This document shows, piece after piece, positions 1-9,037 of a DNA stretch of 35,500 nt; position 1 is the first letter of the stretch; each line of letters starts with the position of its first letter. The notes beneath the pieces were generated by a model. That model made no database searches. It had not been told where the DNA came from and saw only the letters and a list, made by a program, of their open reading frames with translations. The DNA is from Candidatus Pacearchaeota archaeon (GTDB taxonomy: Archaea > Nanobdellota > Nanobdellia > Pacearchaeales > GW2011-AR1). The DNA is taken from the NCBI GenBank assembly GCA_016866995.1, contig VGKQ01000008.1, positions 1 through 35,500 of the forward strand, given 5' to 3'. Both the position numbers and the translations under genes were made by a program.

Positions 1-396
1 TAATTCCAAAATTGCAGCTTGTGGATTGAAAGGCCTTATTTGAGGAACTACGCTTCTGCCGCTTCTGTCCCTCAAATCTGTAACAAGTTTTGCAACAACA
101 TCAACTAAAAGATAGCCTCTATGCTCTGTTCCGTCTGCATTTTTCCCAGCTAAAAATTCAGTTAAAGATGCATAACACGGTTCTTTATGTGCGTCATTGT
201 TTCTGCTTTCAAATTGAATCATTCCTTCTGGATTTGCCAGTGCTTCCAACATTTCTTGCGGGTTGCTAGGATCTGCTGGAATAAATACTTCCTCTCCACC
301 CTGCCTTATTGCTCTTAAAGCAGTACTTCTATAATCTCTGCATAGAGATGCCAGTGCTTCAACAGCTTTTTCTCCACCAATGATTGATTTTGCCAT
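1..396 (-). CDS. Hypothetical protein, partial at left window edge (MAKSIIGGEKAVEALASLCRDYRSTALRAIRQGGEEVFIPADPSNPQEML...)
   Basis: Open - strand frame of 132 codons from ATG at 396 to the window edge; absent from the ORF track because it is truncated; promoter-like element at 430-469. Confidence 0.75.
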   Translation of the reverse strand, partial: MAKSIIGGEKAVEALASLCRDYRSTALRAIRQGGEEVFIPADPSNPQEMLEALANPEGMIQFESRNNDAHKEPCYASLTEFLAGKNADGTEHRGYLLVDVVAKLVTDLRDRSGRSVVPQIRPFNPQAAILEL

Positions 397-541
397 CTTA
401 AACCTCACATAAAACCCAAGAAAAACAACTATTTAAATCTTTCTATTTGTAACTACTTAAAAGTAACATACAAATAGGCAAAGCATAAGCAAAGGTTTAA
501 ATACTATAACCTATTATAGCAAACTATAAGGAATTATAAAA

Positions 542-760
542 ATGCCAACAACAATACAGATATCAGATAGTGTTAAACAGACACTGGATAGAATGAAAAT
601 GATGGAAAGAGAAACATACAACGAGATAATTGAAAGAATGATAGAAGATGACTTAGAACTTAATAAGAAAACTAAAATTGAAATAGAAGAGGCAAGAAAA
701 AGAATAAAATCCGGACACTTTATAACTCAAGAGGAAGCTAAAAAAAGGCTCAGATTATAA
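542..760 (+). CDS. RelB-like antitoxin
   Basis: Small charged protein with RHH-like N-terminus (TIQISDSVKQTLDRMK); stop overlaps start of RelE-like ORF (TAATG). Confidence 0.75.
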   Translation: MPTTIQISDSVKQTLDRMKMMERETYNEIIERMIEDDLELNKKTKIEIEEARKRIKSGHFITQEEAKKRLRL

Positions 761-1011
761 TGCCCTTTAAAATAATTTGGGATGAAAAGTCCTGGGATGC
801 TTTAAACAAACTTGAACCCAGCATCTCAAGAAGAATTCTTAAAAAAGTCGATGAGTTATCTGAAAATCCCTTCTCAAAGGATATCAAAAGATTAAAAGGA
901 AGTTATGATTTTAGATTAAGAATTGGAGATTATAGAGTTGTCTTTGCAATTGAGCAAAATGTAATCCAGATTCTAAAAATTGGGCATAGAAAACATATTT
1001 ATGATTACTGA
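760..1011 (+). CDS. RelE/ParE-family toxin
   Basis: RelE fold motifs: FKIIWDEKSWDALNKLEPSI...KRLKGSYDFRLRIGDYRVVFAIEQNVIQILKIGHRKHIYDY. Confidence 0.9.
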   Translation: MPFKIIWDEKSWDALNKLEPSISRRILKKVDELSENPFSKDIKRLKGSYDFRLRIGDYRVVFAIEQNVIQILKIGHRKHIYDY

Positions 1012-1154
1012 TTAAACTACATTCTCCTGCTCTTCAAAAATTCTCTTAATTCTTCCCCGCCCATTCTGAGAATTTTTGCTTTAAGTGCCATTCTTGCAAT
1101 GCTTTAATTAAATCTTCTTCGAACATCATCCTAATTAAATCTTTATCATTTATC

Positions 1155-1484
1155 TTAGTCTATCCTCCTTATATCTGCGCCTCTGGCTTTTGCTTCAATT
1201 AATGCCTTTCGCTGTTTCTTCAAATCATAATAGTGAGATAATCCTTTGTAATGTCTGTATTGGCAACTTTCGCACGCAGCACCATCATGATTAGGTTCAC
1301 AAGCGAGCAATACCCAAACGCCATTTGTTCCTGGAATGCCTATAGGGGTTGATTTTAATTTTTGTTCTATATCGCCTCTTGGATAAGTATGTCCTGCTAA
1401 ACCCCTGGATTCAGCATGGCATCTATGACGAAAGCCATGGGTATCTTCTTCCGCCCAAATTTGGCAGGTTATTTTTTCAGTCAT
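1155..1484 (-). CDS. Hypothetical Cys/His-containing small protein
   Basis: 109 aa ORF, overlaps the upstream AbrB-like ORF by a few nt. Confidence 0.6.
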   Translation of the reverse strand: MTEKITCQIWAEEDTHGFRHRCHAESRGLAGHTYPRGDIEQKLKSTPIGIPGTNGVWVLLACEPNHDGAACESCQYRHYKGLSHYYDLKKQRKALIEAKARGADIRRID

Positions 1485-1695
1485 CTTTCCCTTCCTCTAA
1501 ATTTAATTCAGAACTCAGAACATCAAATGTCATCTTGACAACTGTTCCTGGCTTCAGCTTTTCCTCAAGAACTCGTGGGATTACAACTATAGCCTGCTTG
1601 CCGTGCTTGGCTATTTTCTTTGTGATTACAAACTGCGATTTATTTTCTGTCATTTTACTCATCTCTCCATTTAGCGAATTCGTAAGGATAATCAA
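1477..1695 (-). CDS. AbrB/SpoVT-like DNA-binding protein
   Basis: ITKKIAKHGKQAIVVIPRVLEEKLKPGTVVKMTF resembles a swapped-hairpin AbrB domain; the internal Met may be the true start. Confidence 0.65.
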   Translation of the reverse strand: MIILTNSLNGEMSKMTENKSQFVITKKIAKHGKQAIVVIPRVLEEKLKPGTVVKMTFDVLSSELNLEEGKDD

Positions 1696-1936
1696 TCAAG
1701 AAATTAATAGCAATATAATTTAGTCCAATCCCATTTTGCCTTGCTTGACTTATTTCTTCTCTTCTTGCTTCAACCATCCTTCTAAAAAGCATTCTGTCAG
1801 ATAATCTTGGTTTGAAAGAAGGCGGAGCCTTCCCAAGAAATTGTTCCCAAGTAAGGGGAATCAGCTCATCTAAATCCTGGGCTTTCTCGTACATTCTCCT
1901 TAAAATTTCTGCTTCAACATCTGCTTCTATTACCAT
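1655..1936 (-). CDS. Hypothetical protein
   Basis: 93 aa ORF overlapping the next - strand ORF; promoter element at 1958-1997. Confidence 0.6.
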   Translation of the reverse strand: MVIEADVEAEILRRMYEKAQDLDELIPLTWEQFLGKAPPSFKPRLSDRMLFRRMVEARREEISQARQNGIGLNYIAINFLIDYPYEFAKWRDE

Positions 1937-2025
1937 AAAAAATGTATAAAATATACATATTTAAATCTTTCTATTTGTTATTATTTTAAAGTAACATCAT
2001 AATCAGATTAATCTATAAATACTGC

Positions 2026-2292
2026 TTGCCATTATTTATGTGTATAAAAACCAGTAAGATAAAAATGAAACCAAATAAGATGAACAATAAAGAAATTAAT
2101 AAGATAATGAAGAAATATAAGTATGTATTCGAAACTCTGGAAAATTACGACAAAACTCACGAGCTTCCATTCCAGAGAAAAAGAATAGACATAACTCTCT
2201 CAGTCAGCACTATAAATAAATTAAAAAAATTGCGAGATAAAACAGGAAAGCCAATTTCGCAGATAATTGAGGAAAAGATAAAAAATTGCTGA
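2026..2292 (+). CDS. Small RHH-like protein upstream of polB
   Basis: RIDITLSVSTINKLKKLRDKTGKPISQIIEEKI looks like a ribbon-helix-helix; ends just before the polB start. Confidence 0.55.
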   Translation: MPLFMCIKTSKIKMKPNKMNNKEINKIMKKYKYVFETLENYDKTHELPFQRKRIDITLSVSTINKLKKLRDKTGKPISQIIEEKIKNC

Positions 2293-2297
2293 ATAAA

Positions 2298-4754
2298 ATG
2301 GAAATTCAATTCACACCTATAGACTATGATTATTTTGATTTTCAAGGAAGAAATATAATCAAAATAATAGGCAGAAACGAGAAAGGAAAGAGAATCTGCA
2401 TACTTGATGAATTTTCTCCTTATCTCTATGCTATCCTAAAAGAAGATGTAACAGAAAAGCAGATTTCAACTTTAATTGAAAAAATAAAGAAAATAACAAT
2501 TGAATCATCAAGCAGAACAACAAAAATAGAGAAAATTCAACTAGAAGAAAAGAATTTTCTCGGAAAAAAGAAAAAAACTCTGAAAATTTTTATAACAAAC
2601 TACAAAGATGCACACCCAGTAGCAGATAAACTGGACTTGGAAGAAATTCAGGCAAGAAGAGAATATGACATTCCTCTGATAACAAAATACATAATTGACT
2701 CAAGACTCGAGCCTCTGGAAACATACAAAATTACAGGAGAAATAATCAATAATTCTGAATTTGGCGGAATAAATAATCTAGATGTCGAGTTTGCATTAAA
2801 AGCAGAAAAAATTGAAAAATTAAGAGAAGAAGAAACAAAAAAGATTAAATTTGAGCCGCGAATTTTTGCATATGATATAGAAGCTTCTGAGTTTGAAATC
2901 GGAAAAGGCGAAATCCTGATGATTTCGCTTGTAGGAAAAAACTTCAAGAAAGTTTTAACATGGAAAGATTGCAGGAAAAAACAGGATTATGTTGAGTGTT
3001 TTAAAGATGAAGCAGAAATGATAGAAAAATTTTGCGAGTATATAAAAAAATTAGAGCCCGATTTTCTTATAGGATATTTTTCAGATGGATTTGACTTGCC
3101 ATATTTAAGGGCAAGAGCTGAAAAAAATAAAATTAAATTAAATCTGGGTATTGATGGAAGCCAGCCAAGTTTTGCACGAGGTAGGGTTCCATCTGGCTCA
3201 ATTTCTGGAATAGTTCATATTGACTTGTTCAGATTTATTGAAACAGTCTATTCCCAGTATCTTGAATCAGAAACTCTGGGACTTGATGAGGTAGCAAGAG
3301 AACTGCTTGGAGAAGGAAAAAAAGATTTTTATTTTAAAGATGCAGGAAAATTCAAAGATGATGAGTGGAAGGATTTTTTTGAGTATAATTTGCAAGATTC
3401 TCAATTAACTTTTAAGTTAGCAGAAAAATTCTGGCCAGACATGCTAGAATTCTCAAAAATTATAAAAGAGCCATTGTTTGACATAACACGGGACGGCCTG
3501 TCGCAATTAGTCGAGACTTATATTATTCATAATCTCCCAAATTACAATGAAATAGCTGAAAAACGCCCCTTGCATGATGAAATAGAAGCAAGAAGAAATC
3601 TGGAAAAATACGAAGGAGCATTTGTCTTCCAGCCCGAGCCGGGATTGTATGAGAATGTTGTTTTCTTTGACTTTACAAGCATGTACTCATCTGTAATTGT
3701 AACATATAATCTGTCAAAAACAACTTTTACAGAAAAAGGAAAAGAAAATTTAGAAGTAGATTTAGGAAAAGAGGGAAAAGCATATTTCAGCAGAGAAAAA
3801 GGATTTTTCTCAGAAATGTTAAAGGAAATTATAGAAAAAAGAAAAAAAGCCAAGCAAGAGTACAAGAAAAACGAGAATAATTACACAAAAGCAAGAAGCA
3901 ATGCATACAAGCTAATAGCAAATGCAAGTTATGGCTACTTGGGATTTTTCGGAGCAAGATACTATTGCAGACAAGCTGCTGCCTCAACAGCAGCACTGGC
4001 AAGAAAAAATATTCTTGAAACAATTGAAAAAATAAAAAATTCAGGTTATCAAGTAATTTATTCTGACACTGATTCGATTTGTTTTCTTCAGGGTGAAAAA
4101 ACTAGGAAAGAAGTTTTCGAGTTTCTTGAAAAATTGAATAAAAATCTTCCGGGAATTATGGAGCTTGAGCTGGAAGATTTTTACAAGAGAGGATTGTGGG
4201 TTTCAAAGCGAGCCAGTGAGTCAGGAGCAAAGAAAAAATACGCCCTGATTACAGAAAAAGGAAATATTAAGATAAGAGGATTTGAAACAGTAAGAAGAGA
4301 CTGGTGTCCCCTGGCTAGAGAATTGCAATCCAAAGTTTTAAAGATAATACTCGAAGATGGAAATGAAAAAAAAGCTCTGGAACTTGTCAAAAAAACAATT
4401 TGCGAGTTAAAGAAAAGAAAAATAGCCAGAGAAGCAATAATGATTCATACTCAGCTCAAAAAGCCAATTTCAGAATACAAAGCAATAACTCCTCATGTTA
4501 TTGCTGCTCAAAAAATGAAGGAAAAGGGAATGCCAATTGATGTTGGCATGCTTCTCGAATATTTTATAGCAGAAACACGAGAAACCAAAAAGCTTGTGAG
4601 AGAAAAAGTAAAACTGCCAGATGAAAAAGGAGAATACAATATCAAATACTATCTCGAGCATCAGATTCTTCCTGCAGTAGAGAATATCTTTGAGGTTTTT
4701 AATATAAGCATAAAGGAAATTGCATCTGGCTCAACCCAGAAGAAGCTGTTCTAA
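2298..4754 (+). CDS. polB: Family B DNA polymerase
   Basis: Exo I FAYDIEASEF; Pol motif A FDFTSMYSSVIVTYN; motif B KARSNAYKLIANASYGYLGF; motif C YSDTDSI; C-terminal PIP-like TQKKLF. ATG at 2298 preferred over the TTG at 2286. Confidence 0.95.
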   Translation: MEIQFTPIDYDYFDFQGRNIIKIIGRNEKGKRICILDEFSPYLYAILKEDVTEKQISTLIEKIKKITIESSSRTTKIEKIQLEEKNFLGKKKKTLKIFITNYKDAHPVADKLDLEEIQARREYDIPLITKYIIDSRLEPLETYKITGEIINNSEFGGINNLDVEFALKAEKIEKLREEETKKIKFEPRIFAYDIEASEFEIGKGEILMISLVGKNFKKVLTWKDCRKKQDYVECFKDEAEMIEKFCEYIKKLEPDFLIGYFSDGFDLPYLRARAEKNKIKLNLGIDGSQPSFARGRVPSGSISGIVHIDLFRFIETVYSQYLESETLGLDEVARELLGEGKKDFYFKDAGKFKDDEWKDFFEYNLQDSQLTFKLAEKFWPDMLEFSKIIKEPLFDITRDGLSQLVETYIIHNLPNYNEIAEKRPLHDEIEARRNLEKYEGAFVFQPEPGLYENVVFFDFTSMYSSVIVTYNLSKTTFTEKGKENLEVDLGKEGKAYFSREKGFFSEMLKEIIEKRKKAKQEYKKNENNYTKARSNAYKLIANASYGYLGFFGARYYCRQAAASTAALARKNILETIEKIKNSGYQVIYSDTDSICFLQGEKTRKEVFEFLEKLNKNLPGIMELELEDFYKRGLWVSKRASESGAKKKYALITEKGNIKIRGFETVRRDWCPLARELQSKVLKIILEDGNEKKALELVKKTICELKKRKIAREAIMIHTQLKKPISEYKAITPHVIAAQKMKEKGMPIDVGMLLEYFIAETRETKKLVREKVKLPDEKGEYNIKYYLEHQILPAVENIFEVFNISIKEIASGSTQKKLF

Positions 4755-4766
4755 CCGAAATCTTTA

Positions 4767-4851
4767 TATACTACTTAATACTACCAAGTAGTATAGAGAA
4801 CTATAGTTCTCTATCTGTCTAACTGCAAGACACGTAATTAACAAGCAGTTA
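4767..4851. promoter_or_regulatory. Three consecutive inverted repeats overlapping and following the promoter of the RHH gene
   Basis: TATACTACTT/AAGTAGTATA (4767-4776/4786-4795); 22-bp perfect palindrome ATAGAGAACTATAGTTCTCTAT (4793-4814); TAACTGC/GCAGTTA (4820-4826/4845-4851); BRE/TATA CCGAAATCTTTATATA just upstream. Confidence 0.75.
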
Positions 4852-4856
4852 TCCAT

Positions 4857-5084
4857 ATGGAAAATGTAAGCTTAAAACTTGAAGAAAATTTCTTAAAAGC
4901 AATAGAAGCAATTATGAAAAAGAATAATTACATGACAAAAACAGAGTTCATAAGAGAAGCAATCAGAGACAAGATGAGAAAATTAGAGGAAAAAGAAATA
5001 ATTGAAAACAAAGATATGTTCAACCAGATTGTTGCAAGTGAAAGAAACATAAAAAAAAGGAAAATAAAGGAATTAAAGTATTAA
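4857..5084 (+). CDS. RHH-family (antitoxin-like) regulator
   Basis: MENVSLKLEENFLKAIEAIMKKNNYMTKTEFIREAIRDKMRK is a typical RHH. Confidence 0.8.
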   Translation: MENVSLKLEENFLKAIEAIMKKNNYMTKTEFIREAIRDKMRKLEEKEIIENKDMFNQIVASERNIKKRKIKELKY

Positions 5085-5342
5085 TCAATAAATTTTATGG
5101 CTTCCAACTGCTTCAATAATTATCATTTCTTTTTTGTCATCAATGCTATAAATCATTCTAATATTATATCCAAGCCAACAACTCCACTTTCCTTCAAGTC
5201 TTCCGTGCAAAGGATGTGCTCCATTAACTCTTCTCGGTTCAACCTTAAGTTTTTCTAATTTCTCCCTAATATCATCTCTAGAACAAATATACTCCATCAA
5301 TCTCTTTTCAGTTTTCGAATTTGCAGTAAATATCTTATACAC
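5085..5342 (-). CDS. RelE/YafQ-like toxin
   Basis: EPRRVNGAHPLHGRLEGKWSCWLGYNIRMIYSIDDKKEMIIIEAVGSHKIY. Confidence 0.8.
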   Translation of the reverse strand: MYKIFTANSKTEKRLMEYICSRDDIREKLEKLKVEPRRVNGAHPLHGRLEGKWSCWLGYNIRMIYSIDDKKEMIIIEAVGSHKIY

Positions 5343-5435
5343 CTGATTAAATATAATTTAAAATATTTAAGTTTATCTTTCAAGCTTTTTTAAAAAAGCA
5401 AAAATATTTATATAATCTGGATTGATAGAAAATTA

Positions 5436-5636
5436 ATGCCAAAAATGTATTCCTACACTCTTGTAAAAGGAGATGAAGTTTATGTTATAAAATACAGCAA
5501 AGGAAATGAAATGAATGCTATTGAACAAACAAGAAAGTGGGCAAATAATCCAGAATTAAGCTTTGACTGGTTTGATGCTATAATTTTAACAAGGCAGATA
5601 TGTCTAAGATTGAAAGATTTAAGCTCACGAATATAA
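5436..5636 (+). CDS. Hypothetical protein
   Basis: 66 aa ORF with near-leaderless TATA (ATATTTATATAAT) upstream. Confidence 0.5.
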   Translation: MPKMYSYTLVKGDEVYVIKYSKGNEMNAIEQTRKWANNPELSFDWFDAIILTRQICLRLKDLSSRI

Positions 5637-5699
5637 TTTAATTCTAAAACATATCCTAGAATATACAGATATTTATAAATAATAAAAATATATAAAAAA

Positions 5700-6638
5700 A
5701 TGCCTCCAAACTTAAAAAAAATAATATATGGAGCATGTTTATGGGGATTAAAATTTCCTATTGCAATAGCTGATATCGAGCCCACTTTTAGACAAGCAAG
5801 AAAAATATTTGATGAATCTGGTTTTCTAGGACAATGTTCTGTTGAATTATTTGCAGCATCAGAGCCAATACCAACTGCAGATATACATTATGCTGCAGCT
5901 GTCAGGGAAGCCTCACAGGAAAATAATTTTGTTCCAATAACAATGATTTTCCGCCCAAAACCAAGTCCAAGCATGGTTTCTTCAAGCAGAAAAAAGAGGA
6001 AGGAAGCTGTTGAACAGTGTGGCAGAAGCATAGAACTTGCAGTCATAGCCACTCCCCAGCAACATCCAGTAATTGTAAACGGCCCGTTTCAATTAGTTCA
6101 TGGAGCAGGAAAAATTGAAACTATTACTCCCACAAGAAAAAAATATTTAGTAGATAGCTTAAAGCATGTTGCTGAAAAACTAGAAGAAAAAGCAAGAGCA
6201 TACGGAGCACTCGAGCCATTAAGACGAAGCGAGACAAAAATGCCAAGCCAAGCAGATTTCTGGCTTGATGTTCTTGACAGGGTTAAAAGTCCCCGCCTCG
6301 GACTTTTAGTAGACACTGTTCATTTTTACGAGGGAAATGGGGGTTCAGAAGAAATGCTAAAAGCTCTTGAGATGGTTTGCCAGGCAAGAAGATGTTTCGG
6401 AGTTCATCTAAGCAATTACCCAAGCAGAGTTGAATGGGAGCCAAGTGGAATTGCAAAATACACTCCAGAAATACTTAGAATATTAATAGAACATAAATGT
6501 AAAGTGCCTGTTGATTATGAAGGTTTTGATACATGCCTGGATAAACTTGTTGGACTTCAAAGAAATCCAAATCAAAAAAACCAGACAGAAGTATTTGCTC
6601 GTTCAATGAGATATCTTGCCAGCCATGTAAAACAATAA
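5700..6638 (+). CDS. Sugar-phosphate isomerase/epimerase, tagatose-3-epimerase-like TIM barrel
   Basis: LEPLRRSET ... GLLVDTVHFYE ... GVHLSNY ... VPVDYEGF motifs of the PF01261 superfamily. Confidence 0.8.
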   Translation: MPPNLKKIIYGACLWGLKFPIAIADIEPTFRQARKIFDESGFLGQCSVELFAASEPIPTADIHYAAAVREASQENNFVPITMIFRPKPSPSMVSSSRKKRKEAVEQCGRSIELAVIATPQQHPVIVNGPFQLVHGAGKIETITPTRKKYLVDSLKHVAEKLEEKARAYGALEPLRRSETKMPSQADFWLDVLDRVKSPRLGLLVDTVHFYEGNGGSEEMLKALEMVCQARRCFGVHLSNYPSRVEWEPSGIAKYTPEILRILIEHKCKVPVDYEGFDTCLDKLVGLQRNPNQKNQTEVFARSMRYLASHVKQ

Positions 6639-6685
6639 AATAAAAGATAAATTTTTTCAAAAATTGTAAGGAGGTAAAAATAAAA

Positions 6686-7729
6686 ATGGTAAGTACTTTA
6701 ACAAAACCAAGCCTGGGTTTTCTTACAATATGCCGTGATATGGGGCAAGACCTTAAACCAGGTTTAGATGCACTTCAAGATAATGCTCTATTTGCAGTAA
6801 AAAATGGATATAAATTTTTAGAAGCAGCAGCTTTTCCAAGGCAAATGGAAGGAGAAACCACAGTAAGAGATTTTTATGGAGAAACAGTTAGTGTTGACTG
6901 GGTTTTAGCCAATCAAGCAGCAGCCAAAGAAGGAGTAAAAAGAATACAAGATAAAACAGGAGTTTCTGTTGAAGCTCTTTGCTATTGTGCAAATACAATT
7001 GGAAATGAAGCAGACAGAAAACATTTCCATAAAGTTGTAAAGGCAGCCGCAGTATTGGGTGTTCCAAATGCAGTTGGATTTATTGGAAATGTCTGGAATG
7101 AAACAGCAGGAATGAAAGGAGAACAAAGAAGAGATTATACTGCAAGAGCACTCACAGAAAGATTAGGGCCAATAGTTGATGAAGCAGATTCCTCTGGAGT
7201 TAATGTTGCAATTGAAAACTGCTCTATGAGAGGAGCTCTTGGATATGGCAGTCAAAGCCTTACATCTAATTGGTTCTCAACGCATTCAGAAATAAGATTT
7301 GTGTTGGGTGTATTGCCTAAGCTAAAAATGTGGTTTGACCCTTCACATATAAGAAACTACAGGGCTCAAAATTGTCCAGAACCTAGCGCAACAGTTCCAA
7401 TAGTAAGAATGATACAGGAGTTTGGAAAACATTTCAGTGGCTCGCATCTTAAAGATGGAGAAGATAATGTTGCCGGAATGTTGATACACGCGTCTACAGG
7501 AGATGTTTATGGAGATAATTCACACACAGGCGGAATATGGATTGCACGAGCGCCTGGAAGAGGACAGATATACTGGCATCCTTTTGAGGGAGCTATGCAA
7601 TTATATGCACCACAAGCTTTTGCAAGGTCTGTTGAAATGGAAGATTTAGCTGTCATGGGAAGAGCAGCAAATGAAGATGCTTTAAGAGGAGTGAAAGCTT
7701 TCTATCAGCCAATACTTGACAGAAATTAA
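6686..7729 (+). CDS. PF01261-type TIM-barrel isomerase/epimerase
   Basis: GVNVAIENCSM, KMWFDPSHI, GSHLKDGE, APGRGQIYWHPF; strong Shine-Dalgarno AAGGAGG upstream. Confidence 0.8.
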   Translation: MVSTLTKPSLGFLTICRDMGQDLKPGLDALQDNALFAVKNGYKFLEAAAFPRQMEGETTVRDFYGETVSVDWVLANQAAAKEGVKRIQDKTGVSVEALCYCANTIGNEADRKHFHKVVKAAAVLGVPNAVGFIGNVWNETAGMKGEQRRDYTARALTERLGPIVDEADSSGVNVAIENCSMRGALGYGSQSLTSNWFSTHSEIRFVLGVLPKLKMWFDPSHIRNYRAQNCPEPSATVPIVRMIQEFGKHFSGSHLKDGEDNVAGMLIHASTGDVYGDNSHTGGIWIARAPGRGQIYWHPFEGAMQLYAPQAFARSVEMEDLAVMGRAANEDALRGVKAFYQPILDRN

Positions 7730-7846
7730 TTTTTTATTTTTTCTTTTTTTATTTTTTTAAATATATATCAGAACTATAAATTATCTTATATATTTTTCAA
7801 GACATAAATATTTATAAATATCCCCAAGTTAAATAAATAAACAAAA

Positions 7847-9004
7847 ATGCCACAAACATCTAAGCATAATTTCTGTGCATGGACTTTTAATGACGGCAAA
7901 AAAGGATTTACGCCATGCATGAGGCCTATGTGGAGCAATCTTTCTACTGTTGATAAAATTCAAATTACACGAGAAAGAGTTATTCCAAGAATACAAAAAG
8001 CAGCCGGATTATTTATTGCTCCTCTTGAGTTTGGATTTGAATTTCATTATGATAATGAATTAAATGAAGAAAATGCAGATGATGTTGCTCATGCTCTTGT
8101 TGAAGAAGAGCCAAAAATTTATGTTGGAATGACTACTCCTGGAGCTCATGTTCACTATGCATTTGGAGGAAGCGGCTCTTTAGATGATGTTGAAAGAGAT
8201 GGAGCAAGCAATCTTGGAATAAGAACAGTTGATTTGACATATAATCGGTTAAGAAAAGCATGGCATCCTGACACGCCTCCAACTCTTGTTTTATGGAATG
8301 GCTCGTGGGGTTATCATCTTGCAAGTCCTGCTATTCCTGGAATGCGCCAGCGCCTAAAAGGAGGTATTGCAGGATTGTGTAAACACGAAATGCAAAAAGG
8401 CGGATTATTATATTTTGCTATTGAACCAAAAGGAAATGAGGGGCATGCTCATCACATGGTTCCTGTTGTCGGAAGCGCAATCTCAATGTGGAGAGAAATA
8501 GAAGATGAATACGGAATTCCAAGAAAGAAAAAAGGTGTTAATAGAGAATTAGGACATGATGAAATGCTTGGACTTTGTACTATTTTTTCAACATCAGAAG
8601 AAATTGATAATGACATGCTTGTTCACGAGCATTTAAATTCTCAGGGCGGAAATGATGGAATAAGTTTAGGAGGGCCAGGAAAGTTTGATATTGACCATGA
8701 GGTTAAAGTTACTGGCAATGGAATAGTTATTGCAAGAATGATGCAAAATGCAGGATATTCAAGATGGTGCGGGCATGATATGCAGCCTCGCCCGTATGAT
8801 GCTATCAAGCAGGCTTTAGAAAGATGTGTAAGAGCAGCTTTGGCATGGGAAGCATGCAGAAAAGCTGGCAAGGAAATGCCATGGAATGAGATGATAAATG
8901 CATATGCAAGAAGAGATACAATTACTGTCGAAGACATGATGCGAGATTCTTTAACAAAAGCTCATGGTTATTTCAGAGAAACGTACCAAGCTTCTCTGTC
9001 TTAA
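7847..9004 (+). CDS. Divergent xylose-isomerase-like protein
   Basis: FAIEPKGNE (metal Glu/Lys), NRELGHDEMLGL (E-x-x-H-like), PGKFDIDHEV, CGHDMQPRPYD (cf. GFDVKPRR of XylA). Confidence 0.8.
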   Translation: MPQTSKHNFCAWTFNDGKKGFTPCMRPMWSNLSTVDKIQITRERVIPRIQKAAGLFIAPLEFGFEFHYDNELNEENADDVAHALVEEEPKIYVGMTTPGAHVHYAFGGSGSLDDVERDGASNLGIRTVDLTYNRLRKAWHPDTPPTLVLWNGSWGYHLASPAIPGMRQRLKGGIAGLCKHEMQKGGLLYFAIEPKGNEGHAHHMVPVVGSAISMWREIEDEYGIPRKKKGVNRELGHDEMLGLCTIFSTSEEIDNDMLVHEHLNSQGGNDGISLGGPGKFDIDHEVKVTGNGIVIARMMQNAGYSRWCGHDMQPRPYDAIKQALERCVRAALAWEACRKAGKEMPWNEMINAYARRDTITVEDMMRDSLTKAHGYFRETYQASLS

Positions 9005-9037
9005 ATTAATTTTCTGAAAAAATAAAAAGATAATAAA

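Noticed and set aside
1349-1723. + strand ORF of 124 aa
   Set aside because: Antisense to three plausible overlapping - strand ORFs; low-complexity hydrophobic translation without family motifs
2648-4661. Several - strand ORFs inside polB (2648-2947, 3542-3865, 3829-4023, 4181-4390, 4470-4661)
   Set aside because: Antisense shadows of a clearly conserved polymerase; Phe/Ser/Leu-rich translations typical of reverse-complemented Lys/Glu-rich genes
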